Assembly: GCF_900102185.1 (NCBI RefSeq)
Contig: NZ_LT629690.1
Location: 3,596,001 to 3,660,000, forward strand
Direction of reading: 5' to 3'
Origin: Terriglobus roseus
GTDB taxonomy: Bacteria; Acidobacteriota; Terriglobia; Terriglobales; Acidobacteriaceae
Length of the DNA: 64,000 bases
In this document: piece by piece, positions 25,949-33,286 of the stretch
Position numbering within the stretch: the stretch's first letter is position 1
Layout of the letters: every line of letters begins with the position of its first letter
Notes under the pieces: model-generated
Database searches by the model: none
Told to the model about the DNA's origin: nothing
The model's input: the letters and a program-made list of their open reading frames with translations, nothing else
Made by a program: the position numbers and the translations under genes

Positions 25949-28711
25949 CTAGCGTTTGCCCAGGGTTACACGCAAGCCGCCGAATACGGCAATAGGCGCT
26001 CCCGGTGCAAGGTAGGTCGTGTTACGCACGGCATAATCGCCCGAAGCATACGCCGCGAATGGACGCGCAACGAAGTTGCCATTCGCGTCATACGGCGTGG
26101 TGGCAAGCTGGCCAGCCGTGTAGTAATGGCGGTTCAGCAGGTTGTTGATTTGCGCGAAGAGCTGGAAGTGCGAGGTGATGTTGTAGCTGGAACCCAGGTT
26201 CACAACGCCAAAGCCAGGGCTCTTGCCACTTCCCAGGTAGTACACGCCATCAGCCTGATGCTGGTTGTTCTCATTGCCGCGAACATAGCTTGAGCTGATG
26301 AGGTTAAAGTCTGCACTGATGCCCAGCTTCAGCAACGGATGATAATCCGAGTAGAGCTTGAACATGTGCTGCGGCACCTGCGGAATGTTGTTTCCGGGCT
26401 GAATGGTGATCAGCCCACCATCGGCCACGCCCTTCTCTCCACTCTTAGCGTTACTGTTGCTGCTGTTGCTGTCTGCTTCAATCGTCTGCGAACTCTGATA
26501 GGTAGCTTGCAGGAAGGTGTATTCCGCACCTGCATCAAGCTTGCGCAAATGTGCTGAAGCGGCGGCCTCCACACCTTGACGACGCGTCTTGCCAAAGTTC
26601 TGGAAGTATCCATAACCAGTGGCCTGTGCTGCCACGAAGAGCAGATCATCGTAGTTGTTGGTGTGGAAGTATCCAGCGGACCAGCGATAGCGTCCATCCG
26701 GGTTACCACGGAAGCCGAACTCAAACGTACGGCTCACCACCTGCTTCAGCGGCGGATCGCTGACCAACGCATTCGGCAGCGAGCAGGGGAAATTCGGATC
26801 GGCGCAACCAAGCTCTGTGGATGTTGGGGCGCGGCTGCTCTCGTCGTAGTTGAAGTATCCGTTCAACAGGCTGCTGGCTTTGTACACAATGCCCGCAGTC
26901 GGATTGAAACGCTGGAAGTTGTTTACCGCAGTCAGCGTGCCGCGATAGCTGGCAGGTGGCAGGCGGTCCACATTGTTGATGCTCGTGTGGTTATAACGCC
27001 CACCAACGTTCAACACCCACTTGTTCAGACTGAAGGTATCGGTCACGAAGAAGCTCGGCGTCGTTGTTGTACCGTGCAGGTTCACGCGATTGTCGATGAC
27101 GGTGCCGTCATCATCGGTGTAGGTGCCATCGAGGAATGCGTTTACACGTGTAATGCTGATGCCGTCCGTATTCAGATAACCGAACTGTCCAGTCTGCTGA
27201 AAGGTCAGCCCGCCGCGATCAAATCCAGCACCAACGGACAACTTATTGTGAGTCGTGTTCCAGTTCAAAACGCCGCTGAAACCAGCAGCATGCTGGCGGG
27301 TAACAGTATCCGTATCCACGCCGGTGCACTTCTCGTACGGTTCGTCCTTTTGCAGTGTCTGCGCGATGCAACGGAGATAAGGGAATGGAACCGTCGAAGC
27401 ATTTTGCACGGTGCTGGGATAAGGAATACCCGCTTTCGTCAGCGCTGTTTTGTCACCAGCGCTTAGCGTATACAGCGACTGGTCAAAGCTGTCGTCATTG
27501 ATGTCACCGTTCGCAGTGTTCTGGCGCGTATAGCGAACGTAAGCATTCGCATTGATCGTGACGGAACTGGAGATCGCCTGCGTCACGTTCAGCGTAAGGA
27601 AAGGCTGGTGCTGATAGGTGACATCGGGGATGGAATACACGCTGTTGTAGCCGTGATTCAGGCCAGTGGTGCGATTGATCGCACGGAAATCCTGCGTACC
27701 ATTGCCAGTCAGATTGTTAATGGCATAGCCGCCAGACAGTGACACCAGAGTGCCGCCCTGCGCGTAACCCAGCTTGGCAAAGCCCTGACGCACACTGGAC
27801 GGAGAAAGAGTACGCCATCCATCCTCGTGATACAGCGTGCCGGCAGCGAACCAGTTCCACGCTCCCTTGTTGCCGCCATACTCAGCGTCCACTGCACGGC
27901 GTCCGAACGAACCACCATAACCGGAAATGACAAAGCCCTGATTCGCGATACCGTCTTTGGTCTGCACGGCGATCGCACCGCCAAGCGTGTTCAGGCCGTA
28001 CAACGGATTCGAACCGGGAATCAGTTCCATGGAGCTGATGGCAACCTTCGGAATCAGATCCCACTGCACCACATCGCCGAAAGGCTGATTCTGGCGCACG
28101 CCATCCATGTACACCGAGAGACCAGCGGGCGATCCGACAAGAGGAGACGCCGTGTAGCCGCGATAGTTCACATCGGGCTGGAACGGGTTGTTCTGGTTCT
28201 CGTTGACATAGACGCCGTTTAGACGGCGCTTCATCGCATCCGTAAGATCGATGGCATTCGTATCGAGCAGCGTCTGCGCGGACAATGTCTGCACCGGCAC
28301 CGGTACATCTTTCAGCGGCACATTCAAAGCACCGATCGGCGTGGATGCGATGACATCCACCGTGGTATTCACACCGCCCACAGTCAGAATGATGTCTTGT
28401 GTAATGGTCGCTCCCGACCTCACAACGAAGGTGCTACGCCGCTCCGCAAAGCCTGTCTGCGAGAGTTCCAGCGTGTAACGGCCAGGAGCCAGGTCGCTTA
28501 CCTGAAGCGATCCGTCTGAGGCCGACTCCACCACCTGCGAATGGCCCGCGGTAGGGCCGTAAAGAGTACCTTTGGCAGAAATAGCCGCGCCCGAAGAGTC
28601 GCGAACGTGAAGGCGCAGGTTACCGGCTGACGATTGTGCCGTAGCCGTGACGCATGCCTGGGCCAAACCTAGCCCGGCAAGCAGAAGAGCAGTGCGTTGA
28701 TATCGGTACAT
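25949..28711 (-). CDS. TonB-dependent receptor with carboxypeptidase-regulatory-like domain
   Basis: Predicted outer-membrane active transporter of about 920 residues. A signal peptide (TALLLAGLGLAQACVTATAQ) is followed by a beta-sandwich domain (about 25-105), a plug with VNYRGYTASP and VYMDGVRQNQPFGD, and a long barrel. No N-terminal STN signalling domain is seen. The ATG at 28711 is the first ATG; the frame stays open to 28816 but only with a TTG start and no family match. The divergent neighbour is an ECF sigma/anti-sigma pair. Substrate unknown. Confidence 0.9.
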   Translation of the reverse strand: MYRYQRTALLLAGLGLAQACVTATAQSSAGNLRLHVRDSSGAAISAKGTLYGPTAGHSQVVESASDGSLQVSDLAPGRYTLELSQTGFAERRSTFVVRSGATITQDIILTVGGVNTTVDVIASTPIGALNVPLKDVPVPVQTLSAQTLLDTNAIDLTDAMKRRLNGVYVNENQNNPFQPDVNYRGYTASPLVGSPAGLSVYMDGVRQNQPFGDVVQWDLIPKVAISSMELIPGSNPLYGLNTLGGAIAVQTKDGIANQGFVISGYGGSFGRRAVDAEYGGNKGAWNWFAAGTLYHEDGWRTLSPSSVRQGFAKLGYAQGGTLVSLSGGYAINNLTGNGTQDFRAINRTTGLNHGYNSVYSIPDVTYQHQPFLTLNVTQAISSSVTINANAYVRYTRQNTANGDINDDSFDQSLYTLSAGDKTALTKAGIPYPSTVQNASTVPFPYLRCIAQTLQKDEPYEKCTGVDTDTVTRQHAAGFSGVLNWNTTHNKLSVGAGFDRGGLTFQQTGQFGYLNTDGISITRVNAFLDGTYTDDDGTVIDNRVNLHGTTTTPSFFVTDTFSLNKWVLNVGGRYNHTSINNVDRLPPASYRGTLTAVNNFQRFNPTAGIVYKASSLLNGYFNYDESSRAPTSTELGCADPNFPCSLPNALVSDPPLKQVVSRTFEFGFRGNPDGRYRWSAGYFHTNNYDDLLFVAAQATGYGYFQNFGKTRRQGVEAAASAHLRKLDAGAEYTFLQATYQSSQTIEADSNSSNSNAKSGEKGVADGGLITIQPGNNIPQVPQHMFKLYSDYHPLLKLGISADFNLISSSYVRGNENNQHQADGVYYLGSGKSPGFGVVNLGSSYNITSHFQLFAQINNLLNRHYYTAGQLATTPYDANGNFVARPFAAYASGDYAVRNTTYLAPGAPIAVFGGLRVTLGKR

Positions 28712-28773
28712 GATGCGAAGCAGCCTCAGAAGCAAAGTCGAACCTGGCGGGCGCTGGCCCGTAAGAAAAGCCA

Positions 28774-28797
28774 CTCCACCGGTGGGTACCAGTGGAG
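28774..28797 (-). promoter_or_regulatory. Leader hairpin with T-rich tail before TonB receptor
   Basis: A 10-bp stem (28774-28783 with 28788-28797, one G-T pair) closes a four-base loop about 60 bases upstream of the receptor ATG. On the minus strand it is followed by TGGCTTTTCTTA, so it looks like an attenuator or an upstream terminator. The next bases hold a smaller GGGC/GCCC hairpin. I find no known riboswitch consensus in it. Confidence 0.5.
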
Positions 28798-28915
28798 GGA
28801 AGGAGTGAGCGTTCAATTGCTAATTCCGTTTGAATCGATTTTGTTCAGGATTTTTTTGCAAAATTCTTCCGCGCGACAACCACACCTCTCGTCACGCATA
28901 ATTGGGGCGCGAACC

Positions 28916-29491
28916 ATGTCTTTCCTGTCCAGCAGCCCTGAAGGTTTTTTCAACCCCTCCGCAACGTTAGGTTCCGCGGAGGAAACGACTGCGCTGCAGG
29001 CAGAAGTGCTTTCCCTTTACGACACGCTGCACAGCCGATTGCTGCGCTATTCCGTTTCGTTTGGTTTGTCTGTCCCGGATGGTGAAGATGTTCTGCAGGA
29101 AGTCTTCCTTGCCCTGTTCCGCCATCTGCGTGCCGGACGTTCGCGCGAAAATCTTCCCGGATGGGTGTATCGCACCACACACAATCTGTCTCTAAAGCGA
29201 CGCGCCAGCGTCCATGCAGAGCAGAGGGTCGCCGTGGTGGAAGCCAACGCCGAAATGGAAGTCAGCGATCATCAACCCGGCCCTGAAGAAACGGTTCTCT
29301 TCCAGGAACGGCAGCAGCGTCTTCGTGCCGTGGTGGAAGCGCTAACAGAGACTGACCGCATGTGCCTTCTGCTGCGCGCAGACGGTTTGCGTTATCGCGA
29401 AATCGCTTCCACGCTGGGTATCTCACTGGGCAGTGTGGCAGCATCTTTGGCGCGTTCGTTTGAACGGTTGCAGAGGACGGAACAGCGATGA
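28916..29491 (+). CDS. ECF-type RNA polymerase sigma factor
   Basis: A 191-residue sigma factor. Region 2 is seen in LLRYSVSFGLSVPDGEDVLQEVFLALFRHLR and WVYRTTHNLSLKRRA; region 4 in RYREIASTLGISLGSVAASLARSFERL. The ATG at 28916 is chosen although its ribosome site is weak, because homology starts soon after; the frame is open further upstream with no support. Its TGA overlaps the anti-sigma ATG. It probably directs genes in response to envelope or iron signals, which is inferred from the neighbouring receptor. Confidence 0.9.
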   Translation: MSFLSSSPEGFFNPSATLGSAEETTALQAEVLSLYDTLHSRLLRYSVSFGLSVPDGEDVLQEVFLALFRHLRAGRSRENLPGWVYRTTHNLSLKRRASVHAEQRVAVVEANAEMEVSDHQPGPEETVLFQERQQRLRAVVEALTETDRMCLLLRADGLRYREIASTLGISLGSVAASLARSFERLQRTEQR

Positions 29492-30300
29492 TCTCCCCTC
29501 ACATTTCGGACGAAACACTACTCCTGATGATGGATGGCGAACTGCAGGAAAGCCATGCAGCGGAGGTGGCCGAACATCTGGAACAGTGCTCCGCATGTCG
29601 TCAGCGTCGCGATGCCTTTACGGGGTTGCTCGCCGAAGTGACCGTGCTGGAACCACAGGTTGCCCCGCCAGATACCGCGCGGGAAGGCTTGGCACAACGT
29701 ATCGCGATAACCGCAGAAGCACGCCGTCCCGCATGGCTGAACCCTCGGCTGATGATGAAGGTTGCCGCGGTTCTACTGCTTGGAGTAGGCGCGCTGACCT
29801 ATCGGCACTTTTACGCACTGCCGCAAAATGCCATGGTGTCCTATGAGGAAACCGGTCCAGAGCCGAACCACAACATCACACCGGGTGCCGTTCGGAATGC
29901 AGAGTTGTCGGAGCTATGCATCATGCCGGACGACAATCTGGATCCCGTCGTCACAGCGGAGAAACAGCGAGCGGTCTTCGCGGCGTACGGACTGGATGAT
30001 CGCGCCTCGCGTGCCTATCAGGTGGATTACCTCATCAATCCGCAGCTTGGCGGCAATGATGAGTTTCAGAACCTGTGGCCGGAGCCCTATCACGCCACGG
30101 TATGGAACGCTCAGGCCAAAGACGCGCTGGAGACCCGCCTGCACGGCATGGTATGCAGCGGCCAGATGAGCCTGGGCGAGGCTCAGCGAGAGATTGCAAA
30201 CGACTGGATCGGCGCTTATAAGAAGACCTTCCACGCGGACCGTCCGGTTCGCGTACAAGCGGCCATCGACTCCCAGTCCGAATCCAGCGACGTGAAATAG
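29488..30300 (+). CDS. Anti-sigma factor with zinc-finger domain and one membrane helix
   Basis: A 270-residue protein. The N-terminal domain has the anti-sigma zinc motif H-x3-C-x2-C (HLEQCSACRQR, near residues 31-40). A single membrane helix follows (LMMKVAAVLLLGVGALTY, about 88-105), then a soluble, probably periplasmic part of about 160 residues with no family I recognise. ATGA overlap with the sigma gene supports a regulator pair. Confidence 0.87.
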   Translation: MISPHISDETLLLMMDGELQESHAAEVAEHLEQCSACRQRRDAFTGLLAEVTVLEPQVAPPDTAREGLAQRIAITAEARRPAWLNPRLMMKVAAVLLLGVGALTYRHFYALPQNAMVSYEETGPEPNHNITPGAVRNAELSELCIMPDDNLDPVVTAEKQRAVFAAYGLDDRASRAYQVDYLINPQLGGNDEFQNLWPEPYHATVWNAQAKDALETRLHGMVCSGQMSLGEAQREIANDWIGAYKKTFHADRPVRVQAAIDSQSESSDVK

Positions 30301-30302
30301 AA

Positions 30303-30330
30303 AAGGGCGCGGCCATTGGACCACGCCCTT
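30303..30330. terminator. Bidirectional terminator between anti-sigma and cytochrome c genes
   Basis: AAGGGCGCGG (30303-30312) pairs with CCACGCCCTT (30321-30330) with one mismatch. The tail on the minus side is TTCTATTT, better than on the plus side, so it serves the cytochrome gene best and probably both convergent genes. Confidence 0.75.
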
Positions 30331-30347
30331 CTATTCCGTCGTCAGCT

Positions 30348-30680
30348 TTACAGCGTCTTCAGATATTCAACCAGTTCCTTGATCTCTTCCGGCTTCAATT
30401 GATCCTTGAAGGGCGGCATGGGGACTTTGCCGTTTTCAATGCGCTCCGTCACGGTGGCATCCGTCACCTTGGTGGTGCCGTCGGCCAGGGTACCGCGTGC
30501 GTACAGGCCCTTCAGGCCCGGTCCGATCTTCTTGTCGGTGCTGTCAGCGTTGTGGCACAGGGCACACTTCGCATCGAAGGTGGCCTTGCCGTGGGTGGCG
30601 GCCTCGCTCAACTGAGCGTGGGCGCCTGCGGCAAAAGTCAGCGTGGCGGCAAGGAGCGAAAGGGTCAGGGTCGGTCGCAT
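30348..30680 (-). CDS. Small exported cytochrome c
   Basis: A 110-residue class I cytochrome c. It has a signal peptide ending AAGAHAQ, one heme site CALCH, and an axial methionine candidate in VPMPPF, followed by the final helix KPEEIKELVEYLKTL. ATGs at 30683 and 30680 are adjacent; the second has better spacing from AAGGA. It follows the YVTN lipoprotein gene on the same strand, after a structured 136-base gap. It may pass electrons in the periplasm; partner unknown. Confidence 0.9.
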   Translation of the reverse strand: MRPTLTLSLLAATLTFAAGAHAQLSEAATHGKATFDAKCALCHNADSTDKKIGPGLKGLYARGTLADGTTKVTDATVTERIENGKVPMPPFKDQLKPEEIKELVEYLKTL

Positions 30681-30733
30681 CATTTTCCTTTCCGGCAAAC
30701 TGGCTGCCGGATATGTTCTGTCCTAAAGATAGA

Positions 30734-30802
30734 CGGCAAACGGAGATACAAAGTCGCGGTGCCGTTGCAACGGCTTTGCATGCTGTGAAACTCCGTTTGC
30801 CG
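30734..30802. repeat. Nested inverted repeats in the gap before cytochrome c
   Basis: CGGCAAACGGAG (30734-30745) is matched by its exact inverse complement at 30791-30802. Inside lies a perfect 14-bp palindrome GCCGTTGCAACGGC (30761-30774). On the minus strand this follows the YVTN gene stop and is succeeded by TCTATCTTTAGG. It may end or stabilise that mRNA or attenuate the cytochrome gene. Confidence 0.6.
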
Positions 30803-30816
30803 ACGGTACGGAAAGT

Positions 30817-31890
30817 TTACGGCAGAACCACCAGTCCCCACGGGCTACCGCCGGAAGGAGCCTTGGCTTTAACCGTAAGCGTTGCCAAATCAACAGCGCT
30901 CACGTCGTTGGATGGGCCATTGGCGGTATATAGCGTCTTGCCATCGGGCGAAAGCGCAATGCCCCACGGACGCTTGCCCACCGCCACGTCTCCGGCGACG
31001 GTGTTGGTGGCCGTGTCGATAGCGGCAACTTTGCCACCGCGGCCTGTGGAAACGTAAAGCTTGGAAGCATCCGGAGAAAGCAGCACAAACATGGGCTTCA
31101 CCTGCCCGGGCGTTCCCATCTCAATCGTCTTCACCATCTTGTGCGAGGCAACGTCTACCACCACCACCGAGGCGTCGTTTTCAGCATTGATGTACGCCGT
31201 CTTGCCATCGGGAGTGAAAGCTACATTGCGCGGACGGTGGCCCACCTTAAAGGTGGCCGTGATCTTCTTCTTCACCGGGTCCAGCACGGAGATAGTGCCT
31301 GTCTCTTCGCTGGTGACGTAGACGAACGTACCGTCCGGCGAAGTCTTCACGCCTTCCGGCTGCGCACCCATCTTCATCGTGGCTTCCACCTTGCCCGAAT
31401 CAATATCGATGATGGAAACAGCCGATTCGTCTTCGTTGGAGACGTAAATCTTCTTGCCATCCTTGCTCAGATCAAAGTTTTCCGGATCGCTGCCGCCGGG
31501 GATGATCTTCACCAGCTTGTTCTGCGCCACATCAAAAACACCAATACCGTCCTTAGAGTGGTCGCTGGGAGGTAGAGTGCTCTCATCTACCCCAGGACCA
31601 GCAATGGGCGTTCCGCTCAAAGCGATGTAGAGGGTCTTTCCGTCAAGACTTGCGTGGATACCACGCGGACGCGTGCCGATCTTCAACTGTTCCAACCGCG
31701 TCATCGTCGTGGCGTCGATCACGGTCAGTTCGCCGGAAACTTCATCGGTCGCATAGATACGCGGCCCCTTCGCGGTATCCATGGTCAGCGGAGCCGGACC
31801 AGAGGTCGTCTCGGTCTTCGGGGCAGATTTGCAACCGGTCAGAACCATGAGTAGGCCCGCCGAGAGAAGAAGGGAATGCGAAGAGCGCAT
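30817..31890 (-). CDS. YVTN-repeat beta-propeller lipoprotein
   Basis: A 357-residue predicted periplasmic lipoprotein. The signal peptide SHSLLLSAGLLMVLTGC ends in the lipobox cysteine. The rest is a seven-bladed beta-propeller of YVTN/YncE type with repeated units such as LSKDGKKIYVSNEDESAVSI and LSPDGKTLYTANGPSNDVSA. The ATG at 31890 has AGGA seven bases upstream. It precedes a cytochrome c gene and diverges from a second propeller gene. Ligand or catalytic role not evident. Confidence 0.88.
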   Translation of the reverse strand: MRSSHSLLLSAGLLMVLTGCKSAPKTETTSGPAPLTMDTAKGPRIYATDEVSGELTVIDATTMTRLEQLKIGTRPRGIHASLDGKTLYIALSGTPIAGPGVDESTLPPSDHSKDGIGVFDVAQNKLVKIIPGGSDPENFDLSKDGKKIYVSNEDESAVSIIDIDSGKVEATMKMGAQPEGVKTSPDGTFVYVTSEETGTISVLDPVKKKITATFKVGHRPRNVAFTPDGKTAYINAENDASVVVVDVASHKMVKTIEMGTPGQVKPMFVLLSPDASKLYVSTGRGGKVAAIDTATNTVAGDVAVGKRPWGIALSPDGKTLYTANGPSNDVSAVDLATLTVKAKAPSGGSPWGLVVLP

Positions 31891-32146
31891 GCGATGTCCT
31901 TTTACAAAAAATTGAAGGTAACCTGATTCCGTATTCTGTAAGGCCCGATCCTGTTCAGGCTTTTCACCGCAATGGCGCAACGCGGCGGCTGGCGTTGCCG
32001 ATTATAAAAGCCCACCATACGAATGGCGATTCCTGCGAACCTGCCATTCTCCGCTACGCGACGGACCAACCTGCCACCGTAACACTTGACAAGGCATGGA
32101 TGAGTTTTCATGAATGGGTCAAGGTCGAGAATTTGCGGAGGATTCT

Positions 32147-33274
32147 ATGGCGATTCCTGCAAGAGACTCAAAACACGTTCGTCCCCAGCGTTACAGTGCC
32201 GACCGCTTGCACAGAAGACTGTCAGTAGCCGCCATCGTCGCAGGTTTCCTCGTAGCTGGCATGACAGTTGAGGCACAGGACACCCCCAAATCCGCCCTGC
32301 TTGTCATCTCCAAACGCGAACATGCTCTGGCCATCGTAGATCCCAGCAATCTCAAGGTGATCGCAAAGGTGCCTGTCGGCGATGACCCACATGAAGTCAC
32401 CGCCTCATCCGACGGCCACACAGCCTATGTATCCAACTACGGCTCGGGAGCGTTTCACTCTTTAGCGGTGATCGATCTCGTGCGTCACCAACCGGAAAAG
32501 GCCATCGATCTGGGAGCACTAACGGGGCCGCACGGACTCACGTTTGTCGACGGCAAAGTATGGTTCACCGCTGAAGGCGCAAAGGTGATGGGCCGATACG
32601 ACCCCGTGGCAGGCAAAGTCGATCTCGTCGTGGGTACCGGACAAAACCGCACGCACATGATTTCAGTCACGCCGGGCGGCGATCACATCATCACCACGAA
32701 TGTCAGTTCTGGCACCGTCAGCCTCATCGACAAAGAGTCCGTCCGCATGCCCGGACCTCCGCCGGGAATGACACCTCCCCCGGGTGCACCGCGACCTCCG
32801 CAGGGTGGACCGGGCGGGCGCACAGATTGGAATCAGACCGTAGTGCGCGTAGGCAATGGCTCCGAAGGCTTCGACCTTTCACCTGATGGGCGTGAGGTCT
32901 GGGTTGCGAATGCGCAGGACGGCACCATCTCCATCATTGATCGCCAGAACAAAAGTGTGGTGCAAACCCTGCAGGTCAACGTTGCGGGAGCGAACCGACT
33001 GAAGTTCACACCAGACGGGCGTCGCGTTCTTGTTTCAACTCTGAGCGGCTCCGACCTAACCATTCTCGATGCACATACCCGCAAAGTAGAAAAGCGGATT
33101 CCCATTGGCCACGGCGCAGCAGGCATCGTGATGCAGCCAGACGGCACACGCGCATTCGTCGCCTGCTCACCAGATAACTACGTCGCCGTCATCGATCTGA
33201 ATCAGCTAACGATGACAGGAAAGTTTGTCGTAGGCGACGAACCAGACGGCATGACATGGGCAGCCCGTCCTTAG
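32147..33274 (+). CDS. Secreted YVTN-repeat beta-propeller protein
   Basis: A 375-residue exported propeller protein. A membrane-targeting segment (LSVAAIVAGFLVAGMTVEA, about 26-44) precedes repeats like VTASSDGHTAYVSNYGSGAF and LSPDGREVWVANAQDGTISI. A Pro/Gly-rich loop of about 25 residues near position 200-225 (PGPPPGMTPPPGAPRPP) is inserted between blades. The ATG at 32147 has GGAGG six bases upstream. It is divergent from the lipoprotein propeller; the two may be distant duplicates. Confidence 0.87.
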   Translation: MAIPARDSKHVRPQRYSADRLHRRLSVAAIVAGFLVAGMTVEAQDTPKSALLVISKREHALAIVDPSNLKVIAKVPVGDDPHEVTASSDGHTAYVSNYGSGAFHSLAVIDLVRHQPEKAIDLGALTGPHGLTFVDGKVWFTAEGAKVMGRYDPVAGKVDLVVGTGQNRTHMISVTPGGDHIITTNVSSGTVSLIDKESVRMPGPPPGMTPPPGAPRPPQGGPGGRTDWNQTVVRVGNGSEGFDLSPDGREVWVANAQDGTISIIDRQNKSVVQTLQVNVAGANRLKFTPDGRRVLVSTLSGSDLTILDAHTRKVEKRIPIGHGAAGIVMQPDGTRAFVACSPDNYVAVIDLNQLTMTGKFVVGDEPDGMTWAARP

Positions 33275-33286
33275 AGAAATAGTGAC

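Noticed and set aside
26576-27466. Long plus-strand open frame opposite the TonB receptor
   Set aside because: It is antisense to a clear receptor gene, has no family character and mirrors the codon bias of the real gene.
28712-28860. Cobalamin or TPP riboswitch before the TonB receptor
   Set aside because: Neither the B12-box type sequence nor the TPP core pattern could be found; only generic hairpins are present.
28697-28915. Upstream extension of the ECF sigma frame
   Set aside because: It would run through the leader of the divergent receptor and has no sigma similarity; the ATG at 28916 precedes the conserved part.
32086-32114. Sigma-70 promoter with TTGACA before the second propeller gene
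   Set aside because: The -35 match is perfect but the best -10 at 17-base spacing, CATGAA, matches only three of six positions.
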